Positions 1 through 11,114 of a DNA stretch of 64,000 nt are shown in pieces; position 1 is the first letter of the stretch, and the number at the start of each line of letters is the position of its first letter. The DNA is from Paramecium sonneborni. Lineage: Eukaryota > Ciliophora > Oligohymenophorea > Peniculida > Parameciidae. The stretch is from positions 298,697 to 362,696 of the forward strand of contig CAJJDN010000115.1 in NCBI GenBank assembly GCA_905182985.1. The letters are read 5' to 3'. Made by a program: the position numbers and the translations under genes. The notes under the pieces are model-generated. The model had not been told where the DNA came from, searched no databases, and worked only from the letters and a program-made list of their open reading frames with translations.

Positions 1-36
1 TAAATATTGAACACACATTAATAGTTTAATTTTTAT

Positions 37-775
37 TCATTATAAAACATATTGATTAACTTAATATAAATCCTTAGGAAAGTTTGGCTACAAACCACTA
101 AACTTCAATTCTAAACCAGCTTTTTAAAATAATTATTTAAACATTAAATCTGATCTTATTACACTATGATCTTCTGTATCATAATTAAATCCCTATTTAG
201 TAATATTTTCCTTCAAAATTATATATCCATTTTAATTCATATTTTGCTTGCATTTTTTTAAAAATATAATAAGATCATCATCTGTTAAATGACTTGCCAC
301 CCATTAAATCCAAATGCAATCATATTTATACTAAAACTCAAAATTTTGTAAACCTGAACAATAATATTCACATATTTTATTTCCTAATTCTTCCTTTGCC
401 TTCTCAACATATATAGGATTCTATTCAATTAAATCTACTTTTTTGAACCAATTTATTAATAACTCTTTTGAAACTCCTAATATTAATATAATAAATTTCT
501 TTACTTCCTATTCCAGCACCACAATCAACAACTCTCAAGTCTTAAAGAGGAGTTTTATATAGCATAGTTAATAATTTATTTGATTCCTCTATGTCAATCT
601 TATTTAAAAACTCCAATCCTCCTAATACACCATTTAATGTGGGTTCAATTGTTCTCCAATACTGATCACCCAAAGAGTACCATTTCTCTTTTGAATCCTT
701 TAATTAACTATCCCATAGAGCTTGGATATTCTTAAAGAATTTTCCTTTGTCATCATTTCCACTTTCACTATTCAT
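37..775 (-). CDS. Protein N-terminal methyltransferase (NTMT1/METTL11A-like)
   Basis: Predicted 236-residue AdoMet-dependent enzyme that would methylate the alpha-amino group of proteins after Met removal (X-Pro-Lys type N-termini). The ATG at 773-775 opens a frame with the family landmarks in order: a WYSLGDQYW stretch, PTLNGVLGGLE, the AdoMet motif VVDCGAGIGR, then WVASHLTDDDL, ILKEN and the C-terminal FPKDLYQVNQYVLQ. One 28-nt GT-AG intron (477..504) splits the AdoMet motif just after GAGIG; removing it restores the frame exactly. Stop is TGA at 37-39, and internal TAA/TAG codons fall where Gln is reasonable. Length matches the family (~220-240 aa). It lies at the left edge and is complete. 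I am confident of the family; the substrate set is inferred only from known NTMT1 specificity. Confidence 0.9.
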
Positions 776-1306
776 AAATTTATTTTAATTTTGTGATCAA
801 TAAAGAAAATCAAAATTATTATTATTCTTCAAAATATCATCATCACAATAATTTCATTTTCTCTCAAGGATCTATATATAGATATTAATTTGTTTAACAA
901 AAATCAATCTTTGATTTTAATCTATTCCTCAAAGAAGATAATCCTCAAATAACTTTTTATATAATTAAATTAACTTATATTAAAAAAATAAAATATTTTA
1001 ACTCAAAATTATTACTTCTTTTTTTATTATTAATGACTGTCTAATTAATTAAGATAGAACATTTTCCAAATTATCTATTAATCTTTTTTTTAATTGATTT
1101 TTTGTTCTTTAAGTTTATTTATGTTGGAGTAAAATAATTAATTTCTTTTTAAATTGGTATAATACCATTATAATACAATTATTAGTTCTTGCATCAATAT
1201 TTTATAATTAAAATCAAACGTTCCAGTAAATTGTAATTTCACCAACACAAATCGATAGAAATAAAAGATAAAATGATGTATTAACCCAAATAATTTATAA
1301 TTTATA
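776..1306. other. Non-coding stretch left of the repeat
   Basis: About 530 bp of AT-rich sequence between the methyltransferase start and the first repeat copy. TGA codons interrupt all frames I read, and no family is recognisable. It presumably holds the methyltransferase promoter and, depending on how the assembly join is resolved, the 3' flank of the membrane-protein gene to its right. Confidence 0.5.
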
Positions 1307-2513
1307 TACGAAATCTTTATAATAATTATGCCAATTTTAATAAACTATCACATTGTCTTAAAATAATATAATGGCAATTTAATAGAAGAAACTGAATTTA
1401 TTAATATTTTCTTTCTAAATTTAATACCTTATTAAAGCCTCTTTAACAAGCTTCAATATGGACAATCATTTTAAAAAGGAGAGTTAAATAAAGTATTCTC
1501 ATAATGCAATCGACATAAAAAAAGTAGATGTATTTTAGAATCAAAAAATATATTTGTAAATTTAGGCTAATTAAATTTGTAAATTTGAATCTTTCTTTTG
1601 TTTAAATGATTATTTCAGATAATCATCATTACAATTATTAAAAAATTGACATGATAAAAGTCTTTCTTAAAAGAAATGATTAATTAATTTTGGGGATATT
1701 CAAAATCTTCGACGAAATAAATAGTATAATTTTAGAAATTTATAAAAAAACAAACAAGAAAATTAAGCCAAATTTTATAAGTATAATTCGATAATTATAT
1801 TATCAATTTTTCAATTAGAATCATCTAATGATGAAGTTTTTTCTTATTATTCTGAGATATCTGATAAATACATCTTGGATTTTTCATATCCCATTTTCTT
1901 AAAAAGATTTATCCAAATATCTTCTTCATTCGAGATAGTTCGATGCTAAATAATTAGTTTATGAATTAAATACCTGATTAATATGCAATTTATTTGAATT
2001 AACCCAAAAAAAGGAGATTAATGCCAGATAAGGCAGGAAAATGATGATTATTAAAAAAAATAATTTCAATAAGAGTTCAAATGCAATTGTATTATTAGGT
2101 GACATTTTGAGACAAGGAATCATTTGGCAAGGAGTACAATTTGTAAATTGCAATTCAGCATTTATGTATTCTTTGACAAAAAAGTAAATCATTTAGAATA
2201 TGGTTAGAAATTAGGAAGCAACGTACATAACAATAAGTATTCTTAAATCTTCCCTTTATGTTTCATTATTTTGAAAGGCCTTCATTTATAAGAGTGGAAG
2301 ATCTTTGTAAAGTGGTTAAACTTGATCATCCATTTTTTTTTATAACTTCTCACTAAATATAACTATAATTGCTGTAACGCATCCTCCCACAATTCTTGAA
2401 ATCTTACTATATTTAACTAGAATTAGTTAGTTATATTTTACAATAGCATTCATAATAACCTTCATCTTCTTTTATTAACTCTATAAGTACAAAAATTAAA
2501 CCAACTAGCACTA
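1307..2513. repeat. 1,207-bp direct repeat, copy 1 (assembly join)
   Basis: This block recurs at 2515..3721 at an offset of 1,208 bp; every line compared is identical. The copies are separated by one ambiguous base, N, at 2514. Copy 1 carries only the 3' two thirds of the membrane-protein gene that is complete at 3019..4150 and stops exactly at the N. This is what an unmerged overlap between two contigs looks like, rather than a biological tandem duplication. Collapsing one copy would give a continuous sequence from 1 through 2513 into 3722. Confidence 0.9.
1811..2513 (-). pseudogene. Truncated duplicate of the 7TM-like gene (artefact)
   Basis: Base-for-base copy of the 3' part of the gene at 3019..4150, including its last two introns and TGA stop (1811-1813). 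The 5' end is missing because the copy ends at the N at 2514. It should not be counted as a separate gene unless long reads confirm a real tandem duplication. Confidence 0.8.
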
Positions 2514-2514
2514 N
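2514..2514. other. Assembly gap (single N)
   Basis: The only ambiguous base noticed in the window. It marks the junction between two copies of the same 1,207-bp sequence, so it is a scaffold join. Confidence 0.95.
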
Positions 2515-3721
2515 TACGAAATCTTTATAATAATTATGCCAATTTTAATAAACTATCACATTGTCTTAAAATAATATAATGGCAATTTAATAGAAGAAAC
2601 TGAATTTATTAATATTTTCTTTCTAAATTTAATACCTTATTAAAGCCTCTTTAACAAGCTTCAATATGGACAATCATTTTAAAAAGGAGAGTTAAATAAA
2701 GTATTCTCATAATGCAATCGACATAAAAAAAGTAGATGTATTTTAGAATCAAAAAATATATTTGTAAATTTAGGCTAATTAAATTTGTAAATTTGAATCT
2801 TTCTTTTGTTTAAATGATTATTTCAGATAATCATCATTACAATTATTAAAAAATTGACATGATAAAAGTCTTTCTTAAAAGAAATGATTAATTAATTTTG
2901 GGGATATTCAAAATCTTCGACGAAATAAATAGTATAATTTTAGAAATTTATAAAAAAACAAACAAGAAAATTAAGCCAAATTTTATAAGTATAATTCGAT
3001 AATTATATTATCAATTTTTCAATTAGAATCATCTAATGATGAAGTTTTTTCTTATTATTCTGAGATATCTGATAAATACATCTTGGATTTTTCATATCCC
3101 ATTTTCTTAAAAAGATTTATCCAAATATCTTCTTCATTCGAGATAGTTCGATGCTAAATAATTAGTTTATGAATTAAATACCTGATTAATATGCAATTTA
3201 TTTGAATTAACCCAAAAAAAGGAGATTAATGCCAGATAAGGCAGGAAAATGATGATTATTAAAAAAAATAATTTCAATAAGAGTTCAAATGCAATTGTAT
3301 TATTAGGTGACATTTTGAGACAAGGAATCATTTGGCAAGGAGTACAATTTGTAAATTGCAATTCAGCATTTATGTATTCTTTGACAAAAAAGTAAATCAT
3401 TTAGAATATGGTTAGAAATTAGGAAGCAACGTACATAACAATAAGTATTCTTAAATCTTCCCTTTATGTTTCATTATTTTGAAAGGCCTTCATTTATAAG
3501 AGTGGAAGATCTTTGTAAAGTGGTTAAACTTGATCATCCATTTTTTTTTATAACTTCTCACTAAATATAACTATAATTGCTGTAACGCATCCTCCCACAA
3601 TTCTTGAAATCTTACTATATTTAACTAGAATTAGTTAGTTATATTTTACAATAGCATTCATAATAACCTTCATCTTCTTTTATTAACTCTATAAGTACAA
3701 AAATTAAACCAACTAGCACTA
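2515..3721. repeat. 1,207-bp direct repeat, copy 2
   Basis: Second copy of the block at 1307..2513. Sequence continues without interruption past 3721 into the 5' part of the 7TM-like gene, so this copy sits in the natural context. Its left ~500 bp (2515..3018) lie downstream of the gene's TGA and contain nothing recognisable. Confidence 0.9.
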
Positions 3722-4150
3722 GAGCCAATAAGAACAAAGCAATGTTTCGAAATTATTTTAATGCTCTTTTTCTGTTGGATTATAGTTTACTTAATTTAAG
3801 ACTAATATAATAGTAAAAAAAAATGAACACCATAGTTCTGAAGTAAGGTTCTAATTATGTCATGTATTTATTGCTAATGATGAAGGACTCTACAAATAAT
3901 ACTTGAATTTGTTATCATGATTACTTAGAAAGTTTATCATAATCATGTACAAAATGATGCACTTTTTAGATAATTTCTTAGTTCCTGTTTGATACCTTCT
4001 ATGCAATTATTGAATCAGAATAAAAAGCAATAGAATAATAATAACACCCAAGATAATACAATTTGTACACTTCAAAAAGTTTTGTTATGGCCCACCTAAA
4101 CAATATTAATAAAATGGATAATTGCTATTTTGAGTTGATTTATGACTCAT
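3019..4150 (-). CDS. Seven-TM-like membrane protein, unknown function
   Basis: Predicted 350 residues after removing three GT-AG introns (3902..3924, 23 nt; 3571..3598, 28 nt; 3154..3181, 28 nt); the exons then total exactly 351 codons. Start ATG 4148-4150, stop TGA 3019-3021. Hydrophobic segments follow a short polar N-terminus: one around ILGVIIILLLFILI, a second around IILYMIMINFLILFVESF, a third around FRTMVFIFFYYYI, a fourth around IALFLLALVLVGLIFVLIE, then a Cys-containing loop, a segment around LRILIVMYVASQFLTIF, another Cys-rich loop (CTPCQMIPC) and a last long segment around LLLKLFFLIIIIFLPYLALI. The tail is polar and acidic. Six or seven membrane spans with Cys-bearing loops suggest a receptor-like or TOM1/THH1-like topology, but no family signature was recognised. 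Confidence 0.6.
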
Positions 4151-4572
4151 TTATTAATTAAATAATTAATAAAAGAATTATTAAGATATTCTTCTTTTAT
4201 TACTTAATAAATATCTCATTATTAAGAGATGACAACATAAAATTCATCAATTCATATTTTCAAATAAATTTAAAATTAGTTCTTTTTTTTGAAGGATTCA
4301 AAATTTAAATTACAATCCAAATAAATTAGAAATAGTCTTATTAATCTATTATATTAATATAAAATAAAATTATAGTTTAATTCTCTTCTTCTTTCCCAAA
4401 TATGATTGATTTTAAATGATTAATGATTTTGTACGTTAAATTGAGCTTAAAAGACTCAATTTGTAAAGGGCATAAAATCAAATAAAATAAATTTAAGTAT
4501 TATTTCAATTTCTTAGATGTTTTATTATAAATAATTGAGACTCCTTCGATTTTAATAATTTAGTACATTGAA
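4151..4572. promoter_or_regulatory. Divergent intergenic region
   Basis: About 420 bp between the start of the minus-strand 7TM-like gene and the plus-strand DNA ligase. It must hold both promoters. Apart from AT-rich runs I see no specific element. Confidence 0.4.
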
Positions 4573-6247
4573 ATGGTGTGCATAGATTTTTGATGGAATT
4601 GAGAAAGAAACGAAGAGAAAAATAAAAAATTCTTTATATGAAGAGGCATTAAAATAGGCAGAAGAATATAAAGTGAAAGAAGAATTTATTCGATTTACTT
4701 TATGTGATGTTAATTCTTAATCATAATTGATTGAAGCAGCTGTGCCATCTGATGTACTGTATAGTGCAATAGCAAAAACATTTAATTTAGATATCTAATT
4801 AGTTAGCAGAATGTATGGAGAAATAGATTAAATAAAAAACATAGAAGATTTTTTTAAGACCTTGAATAAATCAGAATCAATCAAATTCTCAACATTTTTT
4901 AAAAAATTATAAGAGATTTTTGAATTATCTGGGGGTGGTTGTGAGGATTAAAAGGAAATCATGGTTTAAGATTTATTAAGATAATGCTCTTGTCTTTTAG
5001 AAGTTCGATATTTAATTCGATTCTTAAAAGTAAAATTAATTTGAAATTTATAGAAAAGAATGAGAATAGGATTAAGTACATAAAGTGTATAGTCATTTTT
5101 AGATGAGAATGAAAGAAAATAAATATTAGGATTCTAATCAGGGTAATAAGATTTGGTTGTAGGATTTCCAATATAACCATAATTGGCAAAAAGTTTTTAA
5201 AAGGAAAAAAAGGATGATGAAATAACAATGGAAAAAATAAAGAAAAAATTTTTGAATGATGATCTTTAAGGATGTTTTTTTGAATATAAATATGATGGAG
5301 AGAGATTATAAGTTCATTTTACAAATGGAGAAGTGAAATTATTTGGTAGATCTTTAGAGGAAAAGACCAAGTAATATAAAGAATTATCAAAATAACTAAA
5401 AGAATATTTTATAAAAAATAATTTTGATGATGTGATATTAGATTGTGAAATGATTTGTTATAATAATGGATAGATTTTACCATTTTAAGAGATGCAAAAT
5501 AAAACATATGAGAATTCAGAATAGTTAAGTTTGGTATGTTTTGATATTTTGTATCATAAATAGAAAGTTCTATTTAATTAGAATTATTCTTAGAGATAAG
5601 AAATTTATAAGGGAATGTTAGAACCAATAACAGATTAGCGATAGGTTATAAGTCACATAATATCATATAAATTTAAAGATGAAAATGAAATGAAGAATTT
5701 TTATATAAAGGCGCTTATAGATGGATTGGAAGGAATAATGATAAAAAAAGACACAATTTATAGTCCTGGCTCAAGAAATGATTGGTTGAAGGTAAAGAAA
5801 GAAAAAGATATTGATTTAGTCGTATTAGGTGGTTATTATGGTTAAGGAAAGAGATAATAATGGTTAGGATCTTTTCTTTTGGGTATTTATGAGAATGGAA
5901 GATTGTATCCAATAGCTAAAATAGGGACAGGATTTAGTGATAAAAAATTAATAGAATTAACTTAGAGATACATGTCATAAGAAGTAGGGAGTTGTCCTGA
6001 ATATTTAATGAAGTTTAAAGATTAACCTCATGTATGGTTTAAATAAAATGAAGTTTGGGAAGTAACTTATGATTCAGTATCGGCATCACCTATTTATCCA
6101 ATATAAAATTAATAATTGAATACAGGAATATCAGTAAGATTTCCTAGATTTAAAAGAGAGAGACCTGATAAAACAATTGAATAGAGTGGACCAATATAAG
6201 ATTTGGTGGATGAGTATAATAAATTATTGAAGAAGGAATAGTTTTGA
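4573..6247 (+). CDS. ATP-dependent DNA ligase (LIG1-like)
   Basis: Predicted 540-residue ligase that would seal nicks in replication or repair. The nucleotidyltransferase core is clear: active-site motif I KYDGER, with the AMP-accepting Lys, motif III-like LFGRSLEEKT, LDCEMI, motif IV LEGIMIKK and motif V NDWLKVKK, followed by an OB-fold region ending near SASPIYP and VRFPRF. A preceding segment with RIGLST is typical of the ligase I DNA-binding domain. Two introns are proposed: 4576..4603 (28 nt, directly after the ATG) and 5030..5053 (24 nt); the exons total 541 codons. The N-terminus is short compared with LIG1 (~900 aa), so a long regulatory or targeting region is absent. The start is the weakest part of the model: it depends on the first intron, which has an unusual GTGTG donor. 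LIG1 versus LIG3/4 is not settled. Confidence 0.88.
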
Positions 6248-6390
6248 ATTTAAATACATTATTTAGAAATTTAATAAATAACATGTTTAGACTTTAGGTA
6301 TAACAATAAAATTAGTAAAATTGGGTAGGCATTTATAAATTAGTATTTAATGAAATAATATATAAATATAAAATTTCTCTAAATCTAATT

Positions 6391-8491
6391 ATGAATTCTT
6401 AAATCCAAAGAAACTCTGATCCTCCTCGTACTAATGTTATTTTGGTTGTAATAACTAACAAAGCTAATAAAACTTTGAGTCATGATAAATATTTTAAAGT
6501 TTTCAGTCCTTTCGGTACAATATAGAGAGTAAGTGTTGTTTTATGATAGTTTAGATGCTCATCTTTGAGAGATCACTCACTTGGAAAACCTTTATAGAGT
6601 TTGACAATCCAGAATCAGCCCTTAAAGCAAGGTCATAGATGAATGATAAGTTCTTTTGTGATGATAATACATTGTTAATGAATGTATATACAAGCAAATT
6701 AGCTTACATTACATTCTAAGAAAATAATACTGGGGGTGTAGGTATAATGTCATTTATTGTTAGATTACACATAGTTAAGAAAAAAAGAAACAAATCTTCC
6801 AAATGAAGTGACTTAATCTTCTTCATAGATAAAAAGTAATCCTATTCCTCCTTAACAAAACTTCTAATTCTTATAATCCCAAATGTAGTATCAACATCAA
6901 ATGTCTTAATAAATCTAATAAATCAATTCTCTTATGGGACTATTATAATAGGTTTGTGCAGAAGGCTTTGCTACTCCTCTATAATAGACAACAGACTTAT
7001 AAAACTAAATTGAAAAGTAATAGTCAATTTTAAAAGACATTTATGATTCTTAACAGAAATTTTCTAATCTTACAGATAATTATTAAAACTTCTTATAAGA
7101 ATACAATCAACTTGATGATTAAAAATCTATTAGTATTTAATCTAGCAATAATGGTAAACAAAACAGAAAAAAACTAACACTTCCTAACGATAAAAAGATT
7201 TAAAATGGAGATTAAATTGAATTTATTTAAAGTTACCAAGAAACAGATATTACTAAGGATGTTATGTTTCATAGTTCTGATAAATTAATTGATTAAATAT
7301 AGGTTTAAAAGATGTATTAGAGTGAGGGAAAGAGTGTTACGAAGGCAGAAGATCTAAATTTCAATGGATTAGGTTTAAGAGATTCTGAAGGGGAAGATGA
7401 TAATCTTTAGGAATATGAAGAAGAATTACTATAATTTGATAATGATATTGAAAATGATGATTCTGAGAGTAATAATGAATTGTTTAAATTTGTTGATCAT
7501 AATCAAGAGTTTTCTGAAAGAGAGAAATAAAAGATCTTAAATAAATTAAATTAAGATATGCTCTTTGATAAAAATGATAATTAAATAGTGGCACATTAAG
7601 TTGAAAAATAAACATAAAAAAATACTATTGAATAATCATCTAGAAGTGTTGACAATATTGATTAATTAATTAGTAAAGGCAAAATTTAGAGGTAAAATCC
7701 TCAAAGTACTTCTAAAAGTTAGAATCTTTAATAATAATAAGATAAGTTAGAAGAATATGTTAATCCTCTATTTTTTAAAGGTTCTTCATTTATTGATTTT
7801 GTTTAGCTCTTCGTAAATCTAAAGTCATATATGCAAGATGGTTTGATAAGAAAGTAGTCACTTCCACTATGCTCTATAATATATTTAGTATCTATGGCAA
7901 TATAGATAAAATGATATATTTGAAAGAAAGATCAAGTTGTCTTATTCAATATGTAATGTAAGATCACGCAGCCATTGCAAAAGAAGCACTTAATGATATC
8001 ATGTTTTATGGATAATAAATTAAAGTATAATCTATTTTAATTTAGATCTTTTTTTCAAATTATGAGGAAATATCTTTAAAATCATAACCTACAAAGCCAG
8101 GAGAAATTGCTTCAGATCTTAAAACCTAAGAAGAATATTTTTAGGGAGGAGAAGAAACTCACCGTATAAAACCTGATTCAACTTATACTCTTGCTCCGCC
8201 ATGTGATACAATCTAAGTTTCTAATCTTACTAGAAACTCTTGTCAAAATTCTATGATGTCATAATATATGCAAGATTTTGGATAAATCAAAGCATTGAAG
8301 TATAAAACTCTTTTATTTAGAATTCTAACAACCGGTAATAAGTATTTGTGTATTCTAAAATATGCAACAACTGAAGTAGCATTGACGGTTTTAGCAAATA
8401 TGAATGGATTAGAATTGGACGGAAAGTAATTATATTTTGTTATTATATAAATAGACCTATATAAATTAACTTTTCTAAACAAAAATTATGA
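6391..8491 (+). CDS. PTB/hnRNP L-like RNA-binding protein with split RRMs
   Basis: Predicted 649 residues after removing six introns (26, 28, 26, 21, 21 and 29 nt), leaving an exact 650-codon frame. An N-terminal RRM runs from TNVILVVITN through SKLAYITFQENN, which recalls the extended fifth strand of PTB-type RRMs. A ~350-residue low-complexity middle follows, rich in Gln (TAA/TAG), Asp, Glu and Ser. Two further RRM-like modules lie at the C-terminus: one from SKVIYARWFDKKV through GQQIKIFFSNYEE and one from TIQVSNLTRNS through GLELDGKPIQINFSKQKL. Family members bind pyrimidine- or CA-rich RNA and regulate splicing or mRNA fate. The acidic Q-rich insert between RRM1 and the C-terminal pair is unlike animal PTB. 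Start ATG 6391-6393, stop TGA 8489-8491, 82 bp upstream of histone H4. Confidence 0.72.
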
Positions 8492-8573
8492 TTGGTTGAT
8501 TTATCAATTATTCGGATTAATATTACAATATACAACCTAATTTTTTTATTTTCATTAATTCAAATCAATAAAA

Positions 8574-8882
8574 ATGGCAGGAAAATCAGGAAAAGGAATT
8601 GGCAAAGTCAGTGCAAAGAGACATGCAAGAAAACCAAACAAAGCATCCATTGAAGGAATTACAAAACCAGCAATTAGAAGATTAGCAAGAAGAGGAGGAG
8701 TTAAAAGAATTTCATCATTCCTTTATGATGACTCAAGAAATGTCTTGAAGAGCTTCTTAGAAAATGTTGTTAGAGATGCTATTACCTATACAGAGCATGC
8801 TAGAAGAAAGACAGTTACTGTAATGGATGTTGTGTACTCCTTAAAGAGATAAGGCAGAACTCTTTATGGCTTTGGAGCATGA
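8574..8882 (+). CDS. Histone H4 (divergent N-tail)
   Basis: Complete 102-residue histone H4, intronless. The core [20 protein letters not shown] and the C-terminal [12 protein letters not shown] are unmistakable. The Gln of KRQG is encoded by TAA at 8851-8853, direct proof that TAA is not a stop here; the true stop is TGA at 8880-8882. The tail is unusual: [12 protein letters not shown] and [15 protein letters not shown] differ from the near-universal SGRGKGGKGLGKG and RHRKVLRDNIQG sequences. Several Lys positions remain, but the Lys20 neighbourhood is rewritten. H4 packages DNA in nucleosomes with H3. Possible readings are a diverged ciliate H4 or a specialised variant. Codon use is slightly less AT-biased than its neighbours, as expected for a highly expressed gene. 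Confidence 0.95.
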
Positions 8883-8997
8883 ATTAGTTTAATAATAAAC
8901 ATTAATAATAATTAATTTAAACTCCTTCTTTCTTATAGTTGAATTATGGTTCAACTCTTTTGAATTTATTAGTAATGTTTTTGTAAAATAATTATTA

Positions 8998-10460
8998 ATG
9001 AAAGAGGAATCATAAATATTTAGGGTGAAAAAACAAATATATTATTTTGCTTGGCATTGTTTTGCTCCATATGCATTTTTAGGCTATTTCATGACAATAC
9101 CAAGTGCAGCAGAACCTTCTTGGCTTAAAATAAATCAAACTAAACATAAATACAAAATTGATTTCAATTGGATGAATGTCGCCTTTTTGATGTATTTCAT
9201 ATATATTACTTTAGAGGTTATCTACTTGCAAGTGGAATTGAAATGAAAGGTAATTTAAGATAAATAATGATCAAATGTGAAACTATGCTTATAGTAGCTC
9301 TAGTCTTGTAATGGTTTTTACCATTTAGGGAAGGAACACTAATTATAAGAGTATTTATGGGAGCTTTGATAAATCTGGATATTAAATATAGTAATATCTA
9401 TTTTAAAACAATGATGAGACCTATAGAAGTTTATATTAGAAAAAAGTTTCCAGATTAATTGAATGGTAAAATAATCAATAATAATAATGAATAGTTAAAA
9501 ATTTGGGTTAATATTTGTGCTAGTATCAATATGTTGCTTTTGGAATTGGATGGACAATTTAAGGACTTATGGCATATAGCTATCCAAAAATTGAGATGTT
9601 GAATAAATTAAAGATTTATGATGATTGTGTCCTTTGGAATTTACTAATCTCATTACCTACAGTATTTTTAGCTATTAGGTTAATTAATTTGCATTTATCA
9701 TTCAATTATGATGATTTAAAGACTTGTACTCCTAATGAAGCTGAATACTTTTTGGCTAATATGTTTAAAAAGGCAAATGTAGAAGAAGTAATAGATATGT
9801 ATCATGAAAAAAGACTTATTGATAGTATTTTAAATTATTATTATTATTAGACGATGAATATGAATTAGATGATTAAAAGACTCTTAAAATCATTTAGATT
9901 ATTATGTATTCAAGTAGTACCATGATGTTAGTATTCTTTTTAAATCGTTTAAATACTGATAATAATGGAACTATCTATTAATCTATGCCATTTCATTACT
10001 TTATTTTTGGCTTATCAATGATTTTAGCTAATTATCTTCCTTGTAGATTATTTTACAAGGTTCCATAATTATTATTGTATAGATTGAGTTTGTTTATGAG
10101 TATTATTATCAATGTAGCATTGATTATTAGTATTCAAATTTAATCCTATTACTTTATCTTAATTTCTTGCATTTTAGCAATATTTAGTAATGGATTGGGC
10201 TTATTTTCTTTCACTAGCAGTTATAATTATGTATATATATTGATTAATCATATCAGTTTGTTGATGATTTTATGCCTATTCAATTATGTCAAGGCTTAAG
10301 TTTAGCAGTCCTAGTTGGATTAGAATTTTTCATTAGAGATCAAGTTTTTTCTTTGAGTCTTATGATTACGACAGTTTTAGGAATATTTATATGGAGAAGA
10401 GTATAATAATTAATTGAATAAGAAGAAGAAGATGAAGATAATGCAAAATTAATTATGTGA
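8998..10460 (+). CDS. Polytopic membrane protein (weak TMEM147 resemblance)
   Basis: Predicted 452 residues with four introns (9192..9214, 9466..9494, 9825..9850, 10231..10256), giving exactly 453 codons. The protein is strongly hydrophobic with roughly nine to eleven spans. The N-terminal half (YYFAWHCFAPYAFLGYF, then FLPFREGTLIIRVFMGALI, then YVAFGIGWTIQGLMAY) has the rhythm of TMEM147, an ER protein found with the Sec61 translocon. The protein is about twice TMEM147's length and its C-terminal spans match nothing I know. A short acidic loop (NDEYELDDQ) precedes the C-terminal half, and the C-terminus is acidic (EQEEEDEDNAK). TMEM147 is only a hint; treat the protein as uncharacterised. Confidence 0.55.
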
Positions 10461-10618
10461 TTTAGTAATAAATTATAATAACTAGATTATTGTTAGTATT
10501 AACTAGATACTTTTTATAATGAATTATATATATTTCTACTTAATATCATTTTTAGATCTAATTGTTATTATTGATTCTGGGTTTTATTATATATATATCT
10601 ATTAAATATATTATTAGT

Positions 10619-11048
10619 ATGCCTATTTCTAATAATAATTATAATTAATTACAAAATTAGTATTAAATTGCTGCTAGAAATGAATAAACAAGTTGTCTTA
10701 AATAGATGTTTTGAGAGGAGAAATACTATTAGTTTGAAGTCTAAAATTTGATTATAATAATTTCATTAACAGAAAAGCAACTATAAAATTAACGAAAAAA
10801 TTGATCTATATATAAAACAAAGTATAAGGGGACTAAGAGAAAAGTTTCATCAGTATAAAGAAAGAGATGGTTAATTGGCAAGAACAAAAGCAAATGATAT
10901 CTATAAGTAGGAATGGCAAACTAATTTCTATCAAAACAAAGGCTTATTTTAAATTAGGACAGAAAAGAATAGAATAAAAGAAATTTTTAGTTTAAGAGTT
11001 TTGAAAAGTGTTAAGAACAGAATTAAAAGTATATTAAGGGTTAATTGA
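10619..11048 (+). CDS. Small basic protein, unknown
   Basis: Predicted 123 residues with two introns (24 and 34 nt) and an exact 124-codon frame. Start ATG 10619-10621, stop TGA 11046-11048. The N-terminus is Asn/Gln-rich; the rest is a charged, Lys/Arg-rich, probably helical region (SIRGLREKFHQYKERD and LRVLKSVKNRIKSILRVN). No membrane segment or known motif. It ends 66 bp from the convergent cyclase gene. The splice model is plausible but unsupported by homology. Confidence 0.4.
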
Positions 11049-11114
11049 TTATGAGAAAGATTTTAGAGGATTAATTATACATAATAAATTAGATATTAAG
11101 TTTAACAATATGAA

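Noticed and set aside
1811..2333. A second, independent membrane-protein gene
   Set aside because: Identical to the 3' part of 3019..4150 and cut off at the N; treated as an assembly artefact.
9232..9249. An 18-nt intron in the polytopic membrane protein gene
   Set aside because: A normal 23-nt intron at 9192..9214 restores the frame and gives a better membrane segment.
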